Position numbers and translations under genes: made by a program. From Fictibacillus arsenicus (GTDB taxonomy: Bacteria; Bacillota; Bacilli; Bacillales; Fictibacillaceae): DNA of 64,000 nucleotides. Below the pieces are notes generated by a model, which saw nothing but the letters and a program-made list of their open reading frames with translations, had not been told where the DNA came from and did not search any database. Shown in pieces: positions 47,883-59,359 of the stretch (position 1 is its first letter; every line of letters begins with the position of its first letter). The stretch covers positions 183,527 through 247,526 of the forward strand of contig NZ_MQMF01000004.1 of assembly GCF_001999465.1 (NCBI RefSeq), in the 5' to 3' direction.

Positions 47883-49157
47883 ATGATGCCGACACATTCG
47901 ATTATAAAAGGCAATCGGCCGCTTCTAAGTCTTTTGATCATTGTATTTATTACACATCTCGGATCCTATCTCGTTCTGCCTGTTCTGCCAATTTTATTAA
48001 AAGTAGAGACTGGGCTTACAGCTGCCCAGATCGGATTTACTCTTGCAGTGATTTCGATGTTCATGCAAACAGGGAGTGTGGTTGGAGGAATTTTAGCTGA
48101 CCGTACAGGAAGACGTTTTATTATTGCGATTGGGGCGCTGATTAGGGCTGCTGGTTTAATTGGTTTTGCCTATTTCTCAACGTACTATCTTGTCTTGTTA
48201 ACAGCAGCTGTCAGTGGTTTTGGTCTTGGTCTAAATGCTCCTTCAACAAAAGCTTTTATCTCTTCACTTGTAAAAGAAGACATGAGATCTACTGCGTTTT
48301 CACTTCGTGGCATTTTTGCAAATATCGGGATGGCTCTTGCAGGCTTAACGGTATTTGCTTTATTTACGGATAACTCCAGACTCATTTTTATCACTGCTGC
48401 CGTCATTTATGTAAGTGCCAGTATTATAAGCTGGTTCTTCCTGCCGGCTGGATGCGGGGACGAAAATTGCGGAGAGGTGAAGTGGAGTGAATATAAAGAG
48501 GCGCTTAAAAACATTCCGTTTCTTGTGTTTGTGATCGCTACTATCTTTGTTTGGGCACTCTACGTTCAGTTTGCACTCGTCTTGCCGCTGCGTGCCGAAA
48601 GCGTCTTAAAGAACGGTAAAGATATCAGCATCATCTGGACGATTAACAGCGTTACTGTCATTCTCGTTCAAACACTTATCACCAAAAATATCATCCGAAA
48701 CATTCACCCTCTTACATCTGTCGGACTTGGCACTGTTTTTATCGGATTATCACTTGGCAGTTTGTTTTTCGCAAACACTTTATTTTTCTTTGTGTTTGCC
48801 GGTCTATTCTTTATCGTTGGCGAAATGCTGCTTATGCCTACTCTTGATACCTCTATTTCTCAGCTTGCCGCTGCACGTTTTCTTGGCATGTTCTTTGGAC
48901 TGGCAAGTGTGTTTACAGGGATTGGGGAGGCGATTGGAAACTTTTTAGGCGGAAGGCTTTTCGAGCTTTCAGCAGGTGGAGAGAATGCTGCGCCTTATAT
49001 CGTTTACGCCTTAGCAGGAGTAACCATATTTCTTGGCATGCAGCTATTAAGAAGGTGGCGGCCGCTTACTATTATTCAGCCTCCAAAACCAGCAGATACA
49101 GCATCACCTATTACCGATTCAGCGTCATCTCATCCAAATCCAATAAAAGAAAGCTGA
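47883..49157 (+). CDS. Major facilitator superfamily transporter
   Basis: 424 residues with about twelve membrane helices. Motif A between helices 2 and 3 is GGILADRTGRRFIIAIGALI, and the 4-5 region has GLGLNAPSTKAFISS. It is probably a drug:proton antiporter or a general exporter; the substrate cannot be deduced. AGGGGG lies close to ATG 47883, and ATG 47886 is equally possible. The 3' end overlaps a hairpin at 49151-49190. Confidence 0.88.
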   Translation: MMPTHSIIKGNRPLLSLLIIVFITHLGSYLVLPVLPILLKVETGLTAAQIGFTLAVISMFMQTGSVVGGILADRTGRRFIIAIGALIRAAGLIGFAYFSTYYLVLLTAAVSGFGLGLNAPSTKAFISSLVKEDMRSTAFSLRGIFANIGMALAGLTVFALFTDNSRLIFITAAVIYVSASIISWFFLPAGCGDENCGEVKWSEYKEALKNIPFLVFVIATIFVWALYVQFALVLPLRAESVLKNGKDISIIWTINSVTVILVQTLITKNIIRNIHPLTSVGLGTVFIGLSLGSLFFANTLFFFVFAGLFFIVGEMLLMPTLDTSISQLAAARFLGMFFGLASVFTGIGEAIGNFLGGRLFELSAGGENAAPYIVYALAGVTIFLGMQLLRRWRPLTIIQPPKPADTASPITDSASSHPNPIKES

Positions 49158-49190
49158 CTTGCCGCAGATGTCTCTTCGGTAAGTCAGCTT
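49151..49190 (-). terminator. Hairpin, probable terminator of the purine operon
   Basis: Perfect 10-bp stem AAGCTGACTT / AAGTCAGCTT, with inner CCG / CGG pairing. The T-rich tail (TTTCTTTTATT) is on the minus strand only, so it fits the end of purD transcription better than that of the MFS gene, whose last codons it overlaps. Confidence 0.7.
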
Positions 49191-49211
49191 GATTAAAAAG
49201 GAGAAAATCTA

Positions 49212-49316
49212 ATGAACTATGAATACTTAATGGATACTGCTTTTCTTTATATACTGCTTATTGGCGGAATCATCGCTATTTCATTTGTTTTTATTAAGAA
49301 GAGACGTGTGAAATAG
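49212..49316 (+). CDS. EYxxD-type small membrane protein, 34 aa
   Basis: ATG 49212 follows AAGGAG by 8 bases. The peptide is one short N-terminal segment with EYLMD (EYxxD motif), a membrane helix (FLYILLIGGIIAISFVF) and a basic end (IKKRRVK). I recall a family of Bacillaceae small membrane proteins defined by this motif. Basic residues after the helix suggest the C-terminus is inside. Its last 23 bases overlap the end of purD on the other strand. Function is unknown. Confidence 0.75.
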   Translation: MNYEYLMDTAFLYILLIGGIIAISFVFIKKRRVK

Positions 49317-50562
49317 CTTTATAACCGATATCTTTGCGATAGAAGGATCCTTCGCACGTAATCTTTTTCATTTCTTCATAAACTTTTCTTTGAGCATCTT
49401 CAAGTGAATGACCTTTTGAGGCAGCCAGAAGCACTCTGCCGCCATCTGTCATTAGTGCATCATCTGAGCGTTTTGTACCTGCATGAAAAACATTTGTGTC
49501 CTCATTGATTTCTTCAAGACCTTTAATAAGCTGAGGTTCAGATGATGAAACAGGATACCCGGCTGATGCAAGGACTACACCTAGAACAGATTCATCAGTC
49601 CAGTTTAACTCTGGCTTTTTGCCATCTAACAATGAGACCAGCAATTCTCCTAGATCATTTTCAAGCCTCGGTAAAATCACTTGTGTTTCTGGATCGCCAA
49701 AACGTGCATTGAACTCAATCACTTTTGGTCCTTCTTTTGTTAAAATCAGACCCGCATAAAGAATGCCTGTAAATGGTGTACCTTCCTTTTTCATTGCTGC
49801 AACAGTCGGCAGCACAATGTCATGAATCGCTTTTTGAACCGCTGCATCAGGAATTTGCGGAACAGGTGAATAAGCTCCCATGCCGCCTGTGTTTGGTCCT
49901 TCGTCACCATCATACGCACGCTTATGATCTTGTGCGATTTCCATCGGAAGGACGATTTCGTCATGTACAAATGACATTAACGAGAACTCTTCACCTTCTA
50001 AAAATTCCTCGACCACAACTTTTTCGCTAGCTGCACCAAACCGTTTGTCTACCATAAGTTCGTACAAGCCATCTTCAGCTTCTTCCAGCGTCGTTGCAAC
50101 AATAACTCCCTTTCCTGCTGCAAGACCGTCCGCTTTTAACACGATAGGGGCACCTTTTTCTCTTACATAGCTGAGCGCCTGATCATAATTAGTAAACGTT
50201 TCAGAAGATGCAGTGGGTATGCCGTACTTTTGCATCAGATTTTTGGCGAAAGACTTGCTTCCTTCAATCTGTGCCGCAGCTTTTGACGGTCCGAAGATTC
50301 TAAGTCCCGCTTCTTGAAACTGATCTACGATTCCGTTTAGTAGAGGTACTTCTGGTCCAACAAACGTCAGATCGATCTCTTTTGATCTTGCAAAAGAAAC
50401 AAGTTCATCAATCTCGTTTTCCTTAATCGATACATTTTCGGCTATTTTTTCAGTTCCAGGATTACCTGGTGCGGCATATACGCGTGACACACTTGGGCTA
50501 TTGGCAAACTTCCAAACAAGCGCATGCTCACGTCCGCCTTTTCCGATGACAAGAACGTTCAT
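49294..50562 (-). CDS. purD: Phosphoribosylamine-glycine ligase (GARS)
   Basis: 422 residues from ATG 50562, behind GGAGG. It starts MNVLVIGKGGREHALVWKFA. The ATP-grasp core holds IVLKADGLAAGKGVIVA, PNTGGMGAYSPVP and VIEFNARFGDPETQ. It makes glycinamide ribonucleotide, step 2 of purine synthesis. It is the last gene of the operon, and is separated from purH by repeat R4. Confidence 0.97.
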   Translation of the reverse strand: MNVLVIGKGGREHALVWKFANSPSVSRVYAAPGNPGTEKIAENVSIKENEIDELVSFARSKEIDLTFVGPEVPLLNGIVDQFQEAGLRIFGPSKAAAQIEGSKSFAKNLMQKYGIPTASSETFTNYDQALSYVREKGAPIVLKADGLAAGKGVIVATTLEEAEDGLYELMVDKRFGAASEKVVVEEFLEGEEFSLMSFVHDEIVLPMEIAQDHKRAYDGDEGPNTGGMGAYSPVPQIPDAAVQKAIHDIVLPTVAAMKKEGTPFTGILYAGLILTKEGPKVIEFNARFGDPETQVILPRLENDLGELLVSLLDGKKPELNWTDESVLGVVLASAGYPVSSSEPQLIKGLEEINEDTNVFHAGTKRSDDALMTDGGRVLLAASKGHSLEDAQRKVYEEMKKITCEGSFYRKDIGYKAISHVSS

Positions 50563-50621
50563 TAGCAAATCCTCCTTTTCCTAAAAGATTGTTGCTCATG
50601 GTAAATCTTTCATTCGCTTCA

Positions 50622-50764
50622 TTGACAAGTTGATTGGAGCGCAAGGTGCGAGACTCCTGCGGGACGAGTGGGACAGGTGAGACCCCTAAAAGCGCGTAGC
50701 GGCAGGGGGCTCACCGCCCGCCTCGCGGAAAGCGAGCATCCTGGAGCGGAAATCAACTACTTCC
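50622..50764 (+). repeat. Dispersed structured repeat, copy R4, inside the pur operon
   Basis: A full-length copy opening TTGACAAGTTGATTGGAGCG and ending GGAAATCAACTACTTCC. It fills most of the 231-base gap between purH and purD. Its orientation is opposite to operon transcription, but the nested stems would form in either strand's RNA. Confidence 0.9.
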
Positions 50765-50793
50765 GAAAAAGCAAAATAGTACACGAAAAAAGC

Positions 50794-52332
50794 TTAATGT
50801 TTAAAGTGCCTTACGCCTGTAAACACCATAGTAATGCCGTGTTCGTCTGCTTTTTTGATTGAATCTTCATCTTTAATTGACCCTCCTGGCTGAATGATTG
50901 CTGTTACTCCAGCGCAGGCCGCAGCTTCAACAGTATCATCCATCGGGAAGAACGCATCTGAACCAAGCGCAGAACCTTTTGCACGTTCGCCAGCATGCTC
51001 GATCGCAATCTTCGCGGCACCAACTCGGTTCATCTGACCAGCACCAACGCCAACTGTCATTTCGTCCTTTGCAAGTACGATCGCGTTTGATTTAACGTGT
51101 TTTACAACTTTCCATGCGAGTTTCAAATCTTTCCATTCCTGCTCAGTCGGCTGGCGCTTTGTAGGAATTGTCACGTTTGCATCATCTAGTCCATAAACGT
51201 CTTCATCCTGAACTAGCATCCCGCCAGAAACAGTCGTAACTTTTTTAGCAATTCCTTTTCCTTCTGTAAAATCCAGCTTTAACAGTCGGATGTTCTTCTT
51301 TTTTGTTAAAATTTCTAAAGCTTCGTCTGTAAACGAAGGAGCTATAATAATCTCTAAGAAAATTTCAGCCAACTTCTTTGCCGTCTCTGCATCTATTTCT
51401 GTATTTGAAGCGATGATTCCGCCAAAGATTGAAACCGGGTCTGCTTCGAATGCACGTGTATAAGCTTCCAGCACTGTCGATCCAGTCCCCACTCCACATG
51501 GATTCATATGTTTCACTGCAACCACAGTTGGGTCAACGAATTCTTTTACGATAGAAAGCGCTGCATCAGCGTCATTGATGTTGTTGTATGAAAGCTCTTT
51601 GCCGTGAAGCTGCTCAGCGTTTGATAGTGAAAGTGCTCCCGCAAGCGGTTTTGCATAGAACGCCGCTTTTTGATGAGGGTTTTCCCCGTAGCGAAGATCT
51701 TGCTTCTTCTCATACGTGACAGTAAATGATTCTGGGTGTTCTTCTTCTACCGCTGCTGTTAAGTATTCCGCGATTAGCGAGTCATACGCTGCTGTATGGC
51801 GGAAAGTCTTTGCTGCAAGTCTGCGGCGCGTCTCTTCACTTACTGAACCTGCGTTCTCTAATTCACCAGCAACTGTCTCATAATCCTTTGGATCTACTAC
51901 AACTGTTACATAAGCATGATTTTTTGCTGCAGAACGAAGCATGCTCGGTCCGCCGATATCAATATTCTCAATCGCATCAGAAAATGCTACATTCTCTTTT
52001 GCAATCGTTTCTTTAAACGGATATAAGTTAACGACAACAAGGTCGATAGGTGCAATCTCATTTTCTTGCATGGCTTGTTTGTGTGTTTCATTGTCACGGA
52101 CTGCAAGAAGCCCGCCATGAATTTTCGGATGGAGCGTTTTTACTCGGCCGTCCATGATCTCAGGAAAACCTGTTACTTCGGAAATCCCGATTACCGGAAT
52201 TCCTGCTTCTTCTAATGCTTTTTTCGTTCCGCCAGTCGAGATGATCTCGACGCCATGACTCGCTAATTTTTCTGCAAAAGGAAGCAAGCCTTCTTTGTTG
52301 GATACGGAAACTAGTGCTCGTTTAATAGTCAT
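50794..52332 (-). CDS. purH: Bifunctional AICAR transformylase / IMP cyclohydrolase
   Basis: 512 residues; GTAGGAGG before the ATG. The N-terminal cyclohydrolase (MGS-like) domain begins [20 protein letters not shown]. The transformylase domain carries [38 protein letters not shown] and [15 protein letters not shown]. It performs the last two steps to IMP. It overlaps purN by 4 bases. Confidence 0.97.
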   Translation of the reverse strand: MTIKRALVSVSNKEGLLPFAEKLASHGVEIISTGGTKKALEEAGIPVIGISEVTGFPEIMDGRVKTLHPKIHGGLLAVRDNETHKQAMQENEIAPIDLVVVNLYPFKETIAKENVAFSDAIENIDIGGPSMLRSAAKNHAYVTVVVDPKDYETVAGELENAGSVSEETRRRLAAKTFRHTAAYDSLIAEYLTAAVEEEHPESFTVTYEKKQDLRYGENPHQKAAFYAKPLAGALSLSNAEQLHGKELSYNNINDADAALSIVKEFVDPTVVAVKHMNPCGVGTGSTVLEAYTRAFEADPVSIFGGIIASNTEIDAETAKKLAEIFLEIIIAPSFTDEALEILTKKKNIRLLKLDFTEGKGIAKKVTTVSGGMLVQDEDVYGLDDANVTIPTKRQPTEQEWKDLKLAWKVVKHVKSNAIVLAKDEMTVGVGAGQMNRVGAAKIAIEHAGERAKGSALGSDAFFPMDDTVEAAACAGVTAIIQPGGSIKDEDSIKKADEHGITMVFTGVRHFKH

Positions 52333-52919
52333 TGTACATTGCCTCCTACCGTGTCTTTTTGTAATAGTTTGTTTATGATGGCTGGGTACAATTGATGTTC
52401 AGCTTTCTGTATACGCTGCTGCAGCGTTTCTCTTGTATCTCCAGGCAATACCGGAATTTTCACTTGTTCAATGATCGGGCCTGTGTCCATTCCGCTGTCT
52501 ACATAATGAACGGTAACGCCTGTTTCTGCAACATTCGCTTCTAAAGCCTGGCCGATTGCATCCTTGCCTGGAAATGCCGGCAGGAAAGAGGGATGGATGT
52601 TTACGATTCTTCCTTCAAAAGCATCCAGCAGTACGTTACCGATTAGCCGCATATAGCCTGCAAGTACAATAAACTCAACGCTATGTGCTTCAAGTTCATT
52701 CACAATCTCTTTTTCAAAATGAGCTTTTGAGGCAAATGTATTCGGTACAAAAGTAAAAATAGGGATGTTAAGTTTACGGGCTCTTTCGATGACTTTTGCT
52801 CCGGGCTTATCGCATACCAAAAGCTGTATTTCAGCCATAAGCGTTTCATTTTCCACAGCGTCTGCAATCGCTTGAAAGTTGCTTCCGCTTCCTGAAGCAA
52901 ACACAGCTATTCTTTTCAT
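52329..52919 (-). CDS. purN: Phosphoribosylglycinamide formyltransferase (GART)
   Basis: 196 residues. It has [15 protein letters not shown] (phosphate loop), [13 protein letters not shown] and the formyl-transfer signature [20 protein letters not shown] with the catalytic Asn and His, and the Asp in [16 protein letters not shown]. It formylates GAR with 10-formyl-THF. It overlaps purM by 4 bases and purH by 4 bases. Confidence 0.97.
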   Translation of the reverse strand: MKRIAVFASGSGSNFQAIADAVENETLMAEIQLLVCDKPGAKVIERARKLNIPIFTFVPNTFASKAHFEKEIVNELEAHSVEFIVLAGYMRLIGNVLLDAFEGRIVNIHPSFLPAFPGKDAIGQALEANVAETGVTVHYVDSGMDTGPIIEQVKIPVLPGDTRETLQQRIQKAEHQLYPAIINKLLQKDTVGGNVQ

Positions 52920-53956
52920 TCGATCGATCCTCCGCCAAAAATAACGCCTTCACCTTTTTTAACACGTCCGATAATGTACGGCTTCTCGCCTGTTTCTTCT
53001 AAAAGACGGATGATCGGCAGCATGTTCTCTTCTGAGACAGCAAGAACCATGCCGATTCCCATATTAAACGTCGTGAACATCTCTTTTCGTGTGAGGCTGC
53101 CTTTTTCTTCGATCAAATCAAAAACTGGAGGAACTGGCCATGAGCCATAATCAATTTCTGCAGCAAGTCCTTTTGGCAGCATACGCGGGATGTTTTCGAT
53201 AAAACCGCCGCCTGTAATGTGAGCCACACCATTTACATCGAATTTATTAAAGACTTCCAATAACGGTTTTACATAGATTCTTGTTGGGGTTAGAAGCTCT
53301 TCACCAAGCGGTTTAGACAACCCGTCATATTGTTCCTTCATGTCTAGTCCAGCATCATCTAGTAAAACTTTTCGAACAAGAGAAAAGCCGTTTGAGTGCA
53401 GTCCGTTGGAAGCAAGTCCGATCATCACATCGTTCTCCCCGATATTAGAGCCGTTAATCAGCTTAGATTTCTCAGCAATTCCCACTGTAAAACCAGCAAG
53501 GTCATACTCTTCGCTGCTGTACATGCCTGGCATCTCAGCTGTCTCTCCCCCGATAAGCGCGCATCCTGCCTGCTCACAGCCGTCCGCGATGCCTTTTACA
53601 ATCTGTTCTATTTTTTCAGGGTGAAGTGTGCCGCAAGCAATATAGTCCAGGAAATAAAGCGGCTCAGCACCTTGCGCAACGATATCGTTCACACACATGG
53701 CAACTGCATCTACACCAATTGTGTCATGCTTATCAGCCGCAAATGCGAGCATCAATTTCGTTCCTACTCCGTCCGTTCCTGATACAAGGACCGGTTCTTT
53801 GTGTGAGAAACCTGACAGATCAAACATCGCACCAAATCCGCCAAGTCCCGCCAGTACTTCTGGCCGTTTTGTTCTCAGTGCATGTTTCTTGATCCGGTCA
53901 ACCGCTTCATAACCTGCTTCGATATTCACTCCCGCTTGCTTATATGCTTCTGCCAT
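52916..53956 (-). CDS. purM: Phosphoribosylformylglycinamidine cyclo-ligase (AIR synthetase)
   Basis: 346 residues. The conserved [45 protein letters not shown] and [16 protein letters not shown] stretches of the PurM fold are all present. It closes the imidazole ring to give AIR. GGGGGAGAAG lies upstream of the start, 14 bases after the purF stop. Confidence 0.97.
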   Translation of the reverse strand: MAEAYKQAGVNIEAGYEAVDRIKKHALRTKRPEVLAGLGGFGAMFDLSGFSHKEPVLVSGTDGVGTKLMLAFAADKHDTIGVDAVAMCVNDIVAQGAEPLYFLDYIACGTLHPEKIEQIVKGIADGCEQAGCALIGGETAEMPGMYSSEEYDLAGFTVGIAEKSKLINGSNIGENDVMIGLASNGLHSNGFSLVRKVLLDDAGLDMKEQYDGLSKPLGEELLTPTRIYVKPLLEVFNKFDVNGVAHITGGGFIENIPRMLPKGLAAEIDYGSWPVPPVFDLIEEKGSLTRKEMFTTFNMGIGMVLAVSEENMLPIIRLLEETGEKPYIIGRVKKGEGVIFGGGSIE

Positions 53957-53970
53957 CGACTTCTCCCCCT

Positions 53971-55389
53971 TTAAACAAGCTCTTTTTCATATGGTAAAAC
54001 TGTATCTGGATAAATTTCCGTCGGATAACGTCCTGTAAAACAAGCTAAACACTGACCGCAGTTCGGTTCTGAGTTTGAGCGGCCAATTCCGTCCATCAAT
54101 CCTTCAACGGAAATAAAAGATAAAGAATCAGCTCCGATAATCTCACGAATCTCATCAACCGAATGTTTTGATGCGATGAGTTCTGCACGCTCTGACGTAT
54201 CGATTCCGTAGTAGCACGGATGTGCGATCGGCGGTGCTGTAATTCTCACATGCACCTCTGTCGCGCCCGCGGCACGCAGCATTTTTACGATACGGCGGCT
54301 TGTCGTGCCTCGAACGATCGAGTCATCCACCATCACAACACGCTTGCCTTCCACAATTCCCCGAACCGGTGAAAGCTTCATCTTTACACCGAGTTCACGC
54401 AGTTCTTGTGAAGGCTGGATGAATGTTCTTCCCACATAACGGTTTTTAATCAAGCCGATCTCATAAGGGATACCAGATGCTTCTGCATAACCGATCGCTG
54501 CCGAGATACTTGAATCTGGAACACCTGTTACCACATCTGCTTCAACTGGTGCTTCTTCAAACATCTTCTTCCCAAGACTCTTTCGTGCTGCATGAACGTT
54601 AATTCCTTCAATATTGCTGTCTGGTCTTGAAAAATAAATATATTCCATCGAACACATGGAACGTTGTACAGATGTTGAAAAACGATCTACCGTTAATCCA
54701 TCTTCGTTAATGATCAAAAGTTCTCCAGGCTGCACATCACGCACGTATGTTGCACCGATTACATCAAATGCACAAGTCTCAGAAGCTACAACATACGCGT
54801 CTCCCAGCATACCTAACGACAATGGACGTAAGCCGTTCGGATCTAACGCCACCATCATCTCGTTTTCAGTCATGACTAAAAACGCGTAAGCACCTTTTAA
54901 CATCGTAAGTGCGTTCTGTACTTTTTCTTTTAACGTAAAATAACCGCTGCGCTTAATTAAGTGAGCAAGCACTTCCGTATCAGATGTTGTCTGAAAGATG
55001 CTTCCTTGTGATTCCAGCTGATGTTTTAACGCGTTAGCATTTACCAGATTTCCGTTATGGGCTAACGCGAGTGAACTCGTTTGCGAGCGGAATAACAACG
55101 GCTGAACGTTAGCAAGCTCGTTTCCGCCAGCTGTTGAATACCGGACATGGCCAATCGCACCATGCCCGATCAAACCTTCTATCTCGCCTTTGCTAAAAAC
55201 GTCATTAACGAGACCGCTCCCTTTATGGATGCGAAGACGTTCTCCATCCGTTACAACAATTCCAGCACCCTCTTGTCCGCGATGCTGCAGGCTGTGAAGG
55301 CCGTAATATGTTAACTGCGCAGCATCAGGGTGACCCCAAATACCAAATACGCCGCATTCTTCGTTTAAACCTTTGATGTCAGCAAGCAT
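53971..55389 (-). CDS. purF: Amidophosphoribosyltransferase (glutamine PRPP amidotransferase)
   Basis: 472 residues. A propeptide of 11 residues precedes the N-terminal catalytic cysteine ([11 protein letters not shown]), as in B. subtilis. The glutaminase domain includes [10 protein letters not shown], the PRPP site is [18 protein letters not shown], and the iron-sulfur ligands include [14 protein letters not shown]. It commits PRPP to purines and is feedback-inhibited by AMP and GMP. Its first 25 bases overlap the end of purL. Confidence 0.97.
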   Translation of the reverse strand: MLADIKGLNEECGVFGIWGHPDAAQLTYYGLHSLQHRGQEGAGIVVTDGERLRIHKGSGLVNDVFSKGEIEGLIGHGAIGHVRYSTAGGNELANVQPLLFRSQTSSLALAHNGNLVNANALKHQLESQGSIFQTTSDTEVLAHLIKRSGYFTLKEKVQNALTMLKGAYAFLVMTENEMMVALDPNGLRPLSLGMLGDAYVVASETCAFDVIGATYVRDVQPGELLIINEDGLTVDRFSTSVQRSMCSMEYIYFSRPDSNIEGINVHAARKSLGKKMFEEAPVEADVVTGVPDSSISAAIGYAEASGIPYEIGLIKNRYVGRTFIQPSQELRELGVKMKLSPVRGIVEGKRVVMVDDSIVRGTTSRRIVKMLRAAGATEVHVRITAPPIAHPCYYGIDTSERAELIASKHSVDEIREIIGADSLSFISVEGLMDGIGRSNSEPNCGQCLACFTGRYPTEIYPDTVLPYEKELV

Positions 55390-57596
55390 GGAATTGCTCC
55401 TTTCCAGGCATCTTGCAGTTCCTGGAGCGTACAGGATAATAACTCTTCACCCTGCTCATTATCGATCGCAAGACCGCTCTCAGAACGTACAAACCCTATG
55501 ATTTTTGCATCTTTTACAAGCTGTTGGAACTCGTCTTGATTTTCAGGTTTTACTGTTACTAAGAAACGGGATTGAGATTCTCCGAAAAGGCTTCCGATCG
55601 GCTCATCTGTCAGCGTAACGCTCGCCCCGACTTTTCCGTCCATCACAGATTCAGCAAGTGCTACTGAAAGTCCGCCTTCAGCCACATCATGTGCAGAAGC
55701 GATAAGCCCTTTTTGAATCGCTGTTAAAAGATCACGCTGTCTGTTTTCTTCCACTTCAAGATCGATGTGTGGCGCTTTACCGAAAATGCTTCCTTCTTTC
55801 ATCTTCTGAAGCTCGCTTCCGCCAAATTCAGGCTTGCTGTCCCCGATCAGATAGATGATGTCTCCCGCTTCTTTAAAGCTCTGCGTTACAATGTGCTTCG
55901 TGTCTTCGATCAGCCCGACCATTCCGATAACAGGCGTCGGGTAAACCGCTACACCGTTTGTTTCGTTATAAAGAGATACGTTTCCGCCAATTACAGGAGT
56001 TTCAAGCTTGTTACATGCCGCACTCATGCCGTCAGCCGATTTTTCAAGCTGCCAGAAGATCTCAGGCTTCTCAGGGTTTCCGAAGTTTAAGCAGTCAGTT
56101 ACAGCCAATGGCTTCGCACCAGAACATACAAGGTTGCGAGCCGCTTCAGCAACAGCGATCTTTCCGCCAACTTCCGGATCAAGATATAAATAGCGAGAAT
56201 TACAGTCTGTTGTCATCGCAAGAGCTTTTTTCGTGCCTCTTATTCTTACAACTGCTGCATCAGACCCAGGCGCAACAACTGTATTCGTGCGAACCATATA
56301 GTCATATTGGTTATACACCCACTCTTTGCTCGCGATAGTCGGCTGTTCTAAAAGTGATAGCAACGTAGATTTGAAGCTAGTAACCTTAGGGATATAATCT
56401 TCTTGCGCTTGGAACTCACCATAATATGCCGGTTCTTTTGATGGTTTATGGTAAATCGGTGCGTCTTCAGCAAGTGCATCTACTGGTACATCTGCTACGA
56501 TCTCACCTTGATGAGTGAGGCGCAGTACTTTTTCTTCGATAACCGTTCCGACTGTTACACAATCAAGATCCCATTTCTCAAAAATCTTCTCTACTTCATG
56601 CTCACGGCCTTTTTCAACAACTAACAACATGCGTTCTTGCGATTCTGAAAGCATCATTTCATAAGCCGTCATACCTGTTTCACGCTGAGGAATAAGGTCA
56701 AGGTTCATCTCGATTCCCATTCCTGCTTTACTTGCCATCTCTGCTGACGAACTTGTCAAACCTGCTGCACCCATATCCTGAATCCCAACAAGCGCATCAC
56801 AGTTATGAATCAGCTCCAAACACGCTTCCATTACGAGCTTTTCCATGAACGGATCGCCAACTTGAACCGCAGGGCGTTTTTCTTCTGACGCTTCAGATAA
56901 TTCTTCCGATGCGAATGTTGCACCATGGATACCGTCGCGTCCTGTTTTCGCTCCAACATACATCACGGAGTTGCCAGCACCTTTTGCCTGACCTTTTTTT
57001 ATATCTTTGTGATCGATTAAACCGACACACATTGCGTTAACAAGCGGATTGCCTTCATATGACGGATCAAATTGAACTTCTCCGCCAACAGTCGGGATAC
57101 CGATACAGTTTCCATAGCCTGCGATTCCTGCTACTACCTGCTCAAATAAATACTTAACACGTGGTGACTCTAATTCACCAAAACGAAGCGAGTTCAGCAT
57201 TGCGATCGGACGCGCTCCCATTGAGAAAACGTCACGGATGATTCCGCCAACACCAGTAGCTGCTCCTTGATATGGTTCAATGGCTGATGGATGGTTGTGT
57301 GATTCAATCTTAAAAACAACCGCCTGGCCGTCACCGATATCCACGATACCAGCACCTTCACCTGGTCCTTGCAGTACACGCTCTCCCTTTGTCGGAAACT
57401 TGCTCAACACAGGTTTTGAATTTTTATAAGAACAGTGTTCACTCCACATAACAGAGAACAATCCCGTTTCCGTCCAGTTTGGAAGTCTTCCAATAATCTT
57501 TTCTACGAGTTCAAACTCTGAATCACTTAAGCCCATTTCACGGTACAATTTCTGTTCTTTAATTTGAGAACTTGTTGGTTCATGTTGCAGCGACAT
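55365..57596 (-). CDS. purL: FGAM synthase large subunit (PurL, small type)
   Basis: 743 residues, the size of the small PurL that works with separate PurS and PurQ. It includes [14 protein letters not shown] near the N-terminus (catalytic His), [37 protein letters not shown], and the second ATP-binding half with [15 protein letters not shown]. It uses ammonia from PurQ to convert FGAR to FGAM. It overlaps both purQ and purF. Confidence 0.97.
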   Translation of the reverse strand: MSLQHEPTSSQIKEQKLYREMGLSDSEFELVEKIIGRLPNWTETGLFSVMWSEHCSYKNSKPVLSKFPTKGERVLQGPGEGAGIVDIGDGQAVVFKIESHNHPSAIEPYQGAATGVGGIIRDVFSMGARPIAMLNSLRFGELESPRVKYLFEQVVAGIAGYGNCIGIPTVGGEVQFDPSYEGNPLVNAMCVGLIDHKDIKKGQAKGAGNSVMYVGAKTGRDGIHGATFASEELSEASEEKRPAVQVGDPFMEKLVMEACLELIHNCDALVGIQDMGAAGLTSSSAEMASKAGMGIEMNLDLIPQRETGMTAYEMMLSESQERMLLVVEKGREHEVEKIFEKWDLDCVTVGTVIEEKVLRLTHQGEIVADVPVDALAEDAPIYHKPSKEPAYYGEFQAQEDYIPKVTSFKSTLLSLLEQPTIASKEWVYNQYDYMVRTNTVVAPGSDAAVVRIRGTKKALAMTTDCNSRYLYLDPEVGGKIAVAEAARNLVCSGAKPLAVTDCLNFGNPEKPEIFWQLEKSADGMSAACNKLETPVIGGNVSLYNETNGVAVYPTPVIGMVGLIEDTKHIVTQSFKEAGDIIYLIGDSKPEFGGSELQKMKEGSIFGKAPHIDLEVEENRQRDLLTAIQKGLIASAHDVAEGGLSVALAESVMDGKVGASVTLTDEPIGSLFGESQSRFLVTVKPENQDEFQQLVKDAKIIGFVRSESGLAIDNEQGEELLSCTLQELQDAWKGAIPCLLTSKV

Positions 57597-58263
57597 AGCG
57601 TTCCCTCCAGCTCTTCACGATTGATTGAAATAATTTCAGTCCATCCTTGCTTCCTAACAGCTCATCAACAGCGCGTTCCGGGTGCGGCATCATCCCCAGT
57701 ACATTGCCCTCTTTGTTTATAATTCCGGCAATATCCTCAACAGATCCGTTCGGATTTTTCGCATAGGTGAAAACGATCTGATTATTTTCTTTCAGCGCTT
57801 TTAACGTCTCTTCATCGCAATAATAGTTGCCTTCACCATGTGCAACCGGAACAGAGATCACTTCACCTTTTTCGTATTGAGATGTAAAAAGTGTTTGATC
57901 ATTCACAACAACAAGCTCTTCTGGCTGGCAGATAAATTTTAGCGATTCGTTACGGCGCATCGCTCCAGGCAGTAGACCTGTTTCGAGCAAAATCTGAAAT
58001 CCGTTGCAAACACCTAGAACGGGCTTGCCTTCTTTTGCTGCCTTTACAACTTCACTCATCACGTTTGAAAATTGTGCGATGGCCCCAGAGCGTAAATAAT
58101 CTCCATAAGAGAAACCGCCTGGCAATAAAATACCGTCAAATCCACTTAAGTCTGATGCATCATGCCAAACGTACTCAACATCACTGCCAAGCTCGTCTTT
58201 TACCGCGTGATACATATCTGTGTCACAGTTCGATCCTGGGAATACGATTACTGCAAACTTCAC
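57580..58263 (-). CDS. purQ: FGAM synthase glutaminase subunit
   Basis: 227 residues. It is a class I glutamine amidotransferase: [32 protein letters not shown], nucleophile elbow [13 protein letters not shown], and catalytic [11 protein letters not shown]. It hydrolyses glutamine and passes ammonia to PurL. It overlaps purS by 4 bases and purL by 17. Confidence 0.97.
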   Translation of the reverse strand: MKFAVIVFPGSNCDTDMYHAVKDELGSDVEYVWHDASDLSGFDGILLPGGFSYGDYLRSGAIAQFSNVMSEVVKAAKEGKPVLGVCNGFQILLETGLLPGAMRRNESLKFICQPEELVVVNDQTLFTSQYEKGEVISVPVAHGEGNYYCDEETLKALKENNQIVFTYAKNPNGSVEDIAGIINKEGNVLGMMPHPERAVDELLGSKDGLKLFQSIVKSWRERYVAAT

Positions 58264-58514
58264 TGTGCAACAACCTCCTCCACCTCATACCGGTAGTCCT
58301 CAATTACCGGATTGGATAAAAGTTTAGAACACATAGCAACAATCTTCTCGTCCAGATCATAGTCGCCTTTTTGAAGTGTCAGCTCCAGATACTTGCCGAT
58401 ACGTACGTCTTCAACCTCTGACTGTCCCATCTTATGAAGCGAATGCATAACTGCCTTTCCTTGCGGGTCCAATACACTCTCTCTTAGCGTCACATAAACT
58501 TTTACTTTGTACAT
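58260..58514 (-). CDS. purS: FGAM synthase subunit PurS
   Basis: 84 residues. [20 protein letters not shown] is the signature opening, with [16 protein letters not shown] in the middle. A dimer of PurS bridges PurL and PurQ. It overlaps purC by 13 bases and purQ by 4. Confidence 0.97.
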   Translation of the reverse strand: MYKVKVYVTLRESVLDPQGKAVMHSLHKMGQSEVEDVRIGKYLELTLQKGDYDLDEKIVAMCSKLLSNPVIEDYRYEVEEVVAQ

Positions 58515-59224
58515 GATAGGCCTCCTAGACGTTTTAAAATAGTTTCATAAGCATCTGTTAAACTTCCAAGTTCACGGCGGAACACATCTTTATCAAATTT
58601 CTCGTTCGTTTCTGCATCCCATAAACGGCAAGTATCAGGGGAGATTTCGTCAGCTAACAGTAGTTGTCCTTCGCTGTCTAAACCAAATTCCAGTTTGAAA
58701 TCTACAAGCTTCACATTTCGCTGAACAAAATACGAAGTCAGAATTTCATTAACCTGAAGAGCCTGTTTAGAGATGACTTCAAGCTGTTCTTTTGAAGCGA
58801 GATTGAGAATATCGATATGCTCTTCTGTAATCAGCGGATCGCCAAGATCATCATTTTTGAAGTAAAACTCGACAATCGTTCTTGGCAGAATCTGTCCTTC
58901 AGGGATTCCTGTACGCTTTGATAGTGAACCAGCTGCAATATTGCGCACGACCACTTCTAAGGGAATGATGGTCACCTTCTTTACGAGCTGCTCCGTTTCT
59001 GACACTCGTTTTACAAAATGAGATTCAATACCTTTTTCTTTCAGCAACTCGAACAGAATGGATGATATCTCGTTGTTTAGTCTGCCTTTTCCTTCGATCT
59101 CGGCTTTTTTCTCACCGTTAAAAGCTGTTGCCGAATCCTTATAGCTCACCCATACGATATTTTCGTCTGATGTTGCGTAGATTTTTTTGGCTTTCCCTTC
59201 ATACAGCTGCTCTAGCTTCTCCAT
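58502..59224 (-). CDS. purC: SAICAR synthetase
   Basis: 240 residues. QLYEGKAKKIYATSDE opens it; the body has VSYKDSATAFNGEKKAEIEG, PLEVVVRNIAAGSLSKRTG, KLEFGLDSEGQLLLADEISP and DTCRLWD. It condenses CAIR with aspartate. The ATG follows GGAGGGG. A 324-base gap occupied by repeat R5 separates it from purB upstream, unlike the close spacing usual in bacilli. Confidence 0.97.
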   Translation of the reverse strand: MEKLEQLYEGKAKKIYATSDENIVWVSYKDSATAFNGEKKAEIEGKGRLNNEISSILFELLKEKGIESHFVKRVSETEQLVKKVTIIPLEVVVRNIAAGSLSKRTGIPEGQILPRTIVEFYFKNDDLGDPLITEEHIDILNLASKEQLEVISKQALQVNEILTSYFVQRNVKLVDFKLEFGLDSEGQLLLADEISPDTCRLWDAETNEKFDKDVFRRELGSLTDAYETILKRLGGLSCTK

Positions 59225-59359
59225 TCTGACCCCTCCATTTTAGGAACATTCCCAATATTCAATCTTTTAAAAAAGGCAAAGAGAAAGAGAGCTCATAATA
59301 TCACTCTCTTTTTAGTTGAAGTACTTCTAATAAGCTTTATAGCAATTACTGTTATTTTT

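Noticed and set aside
49151..49190. Plus-strand terminator of the MFS gene
   Set aside because: No T-run follows on the plus strand and the stem overlaps the last codons; it fits the minus strand better.
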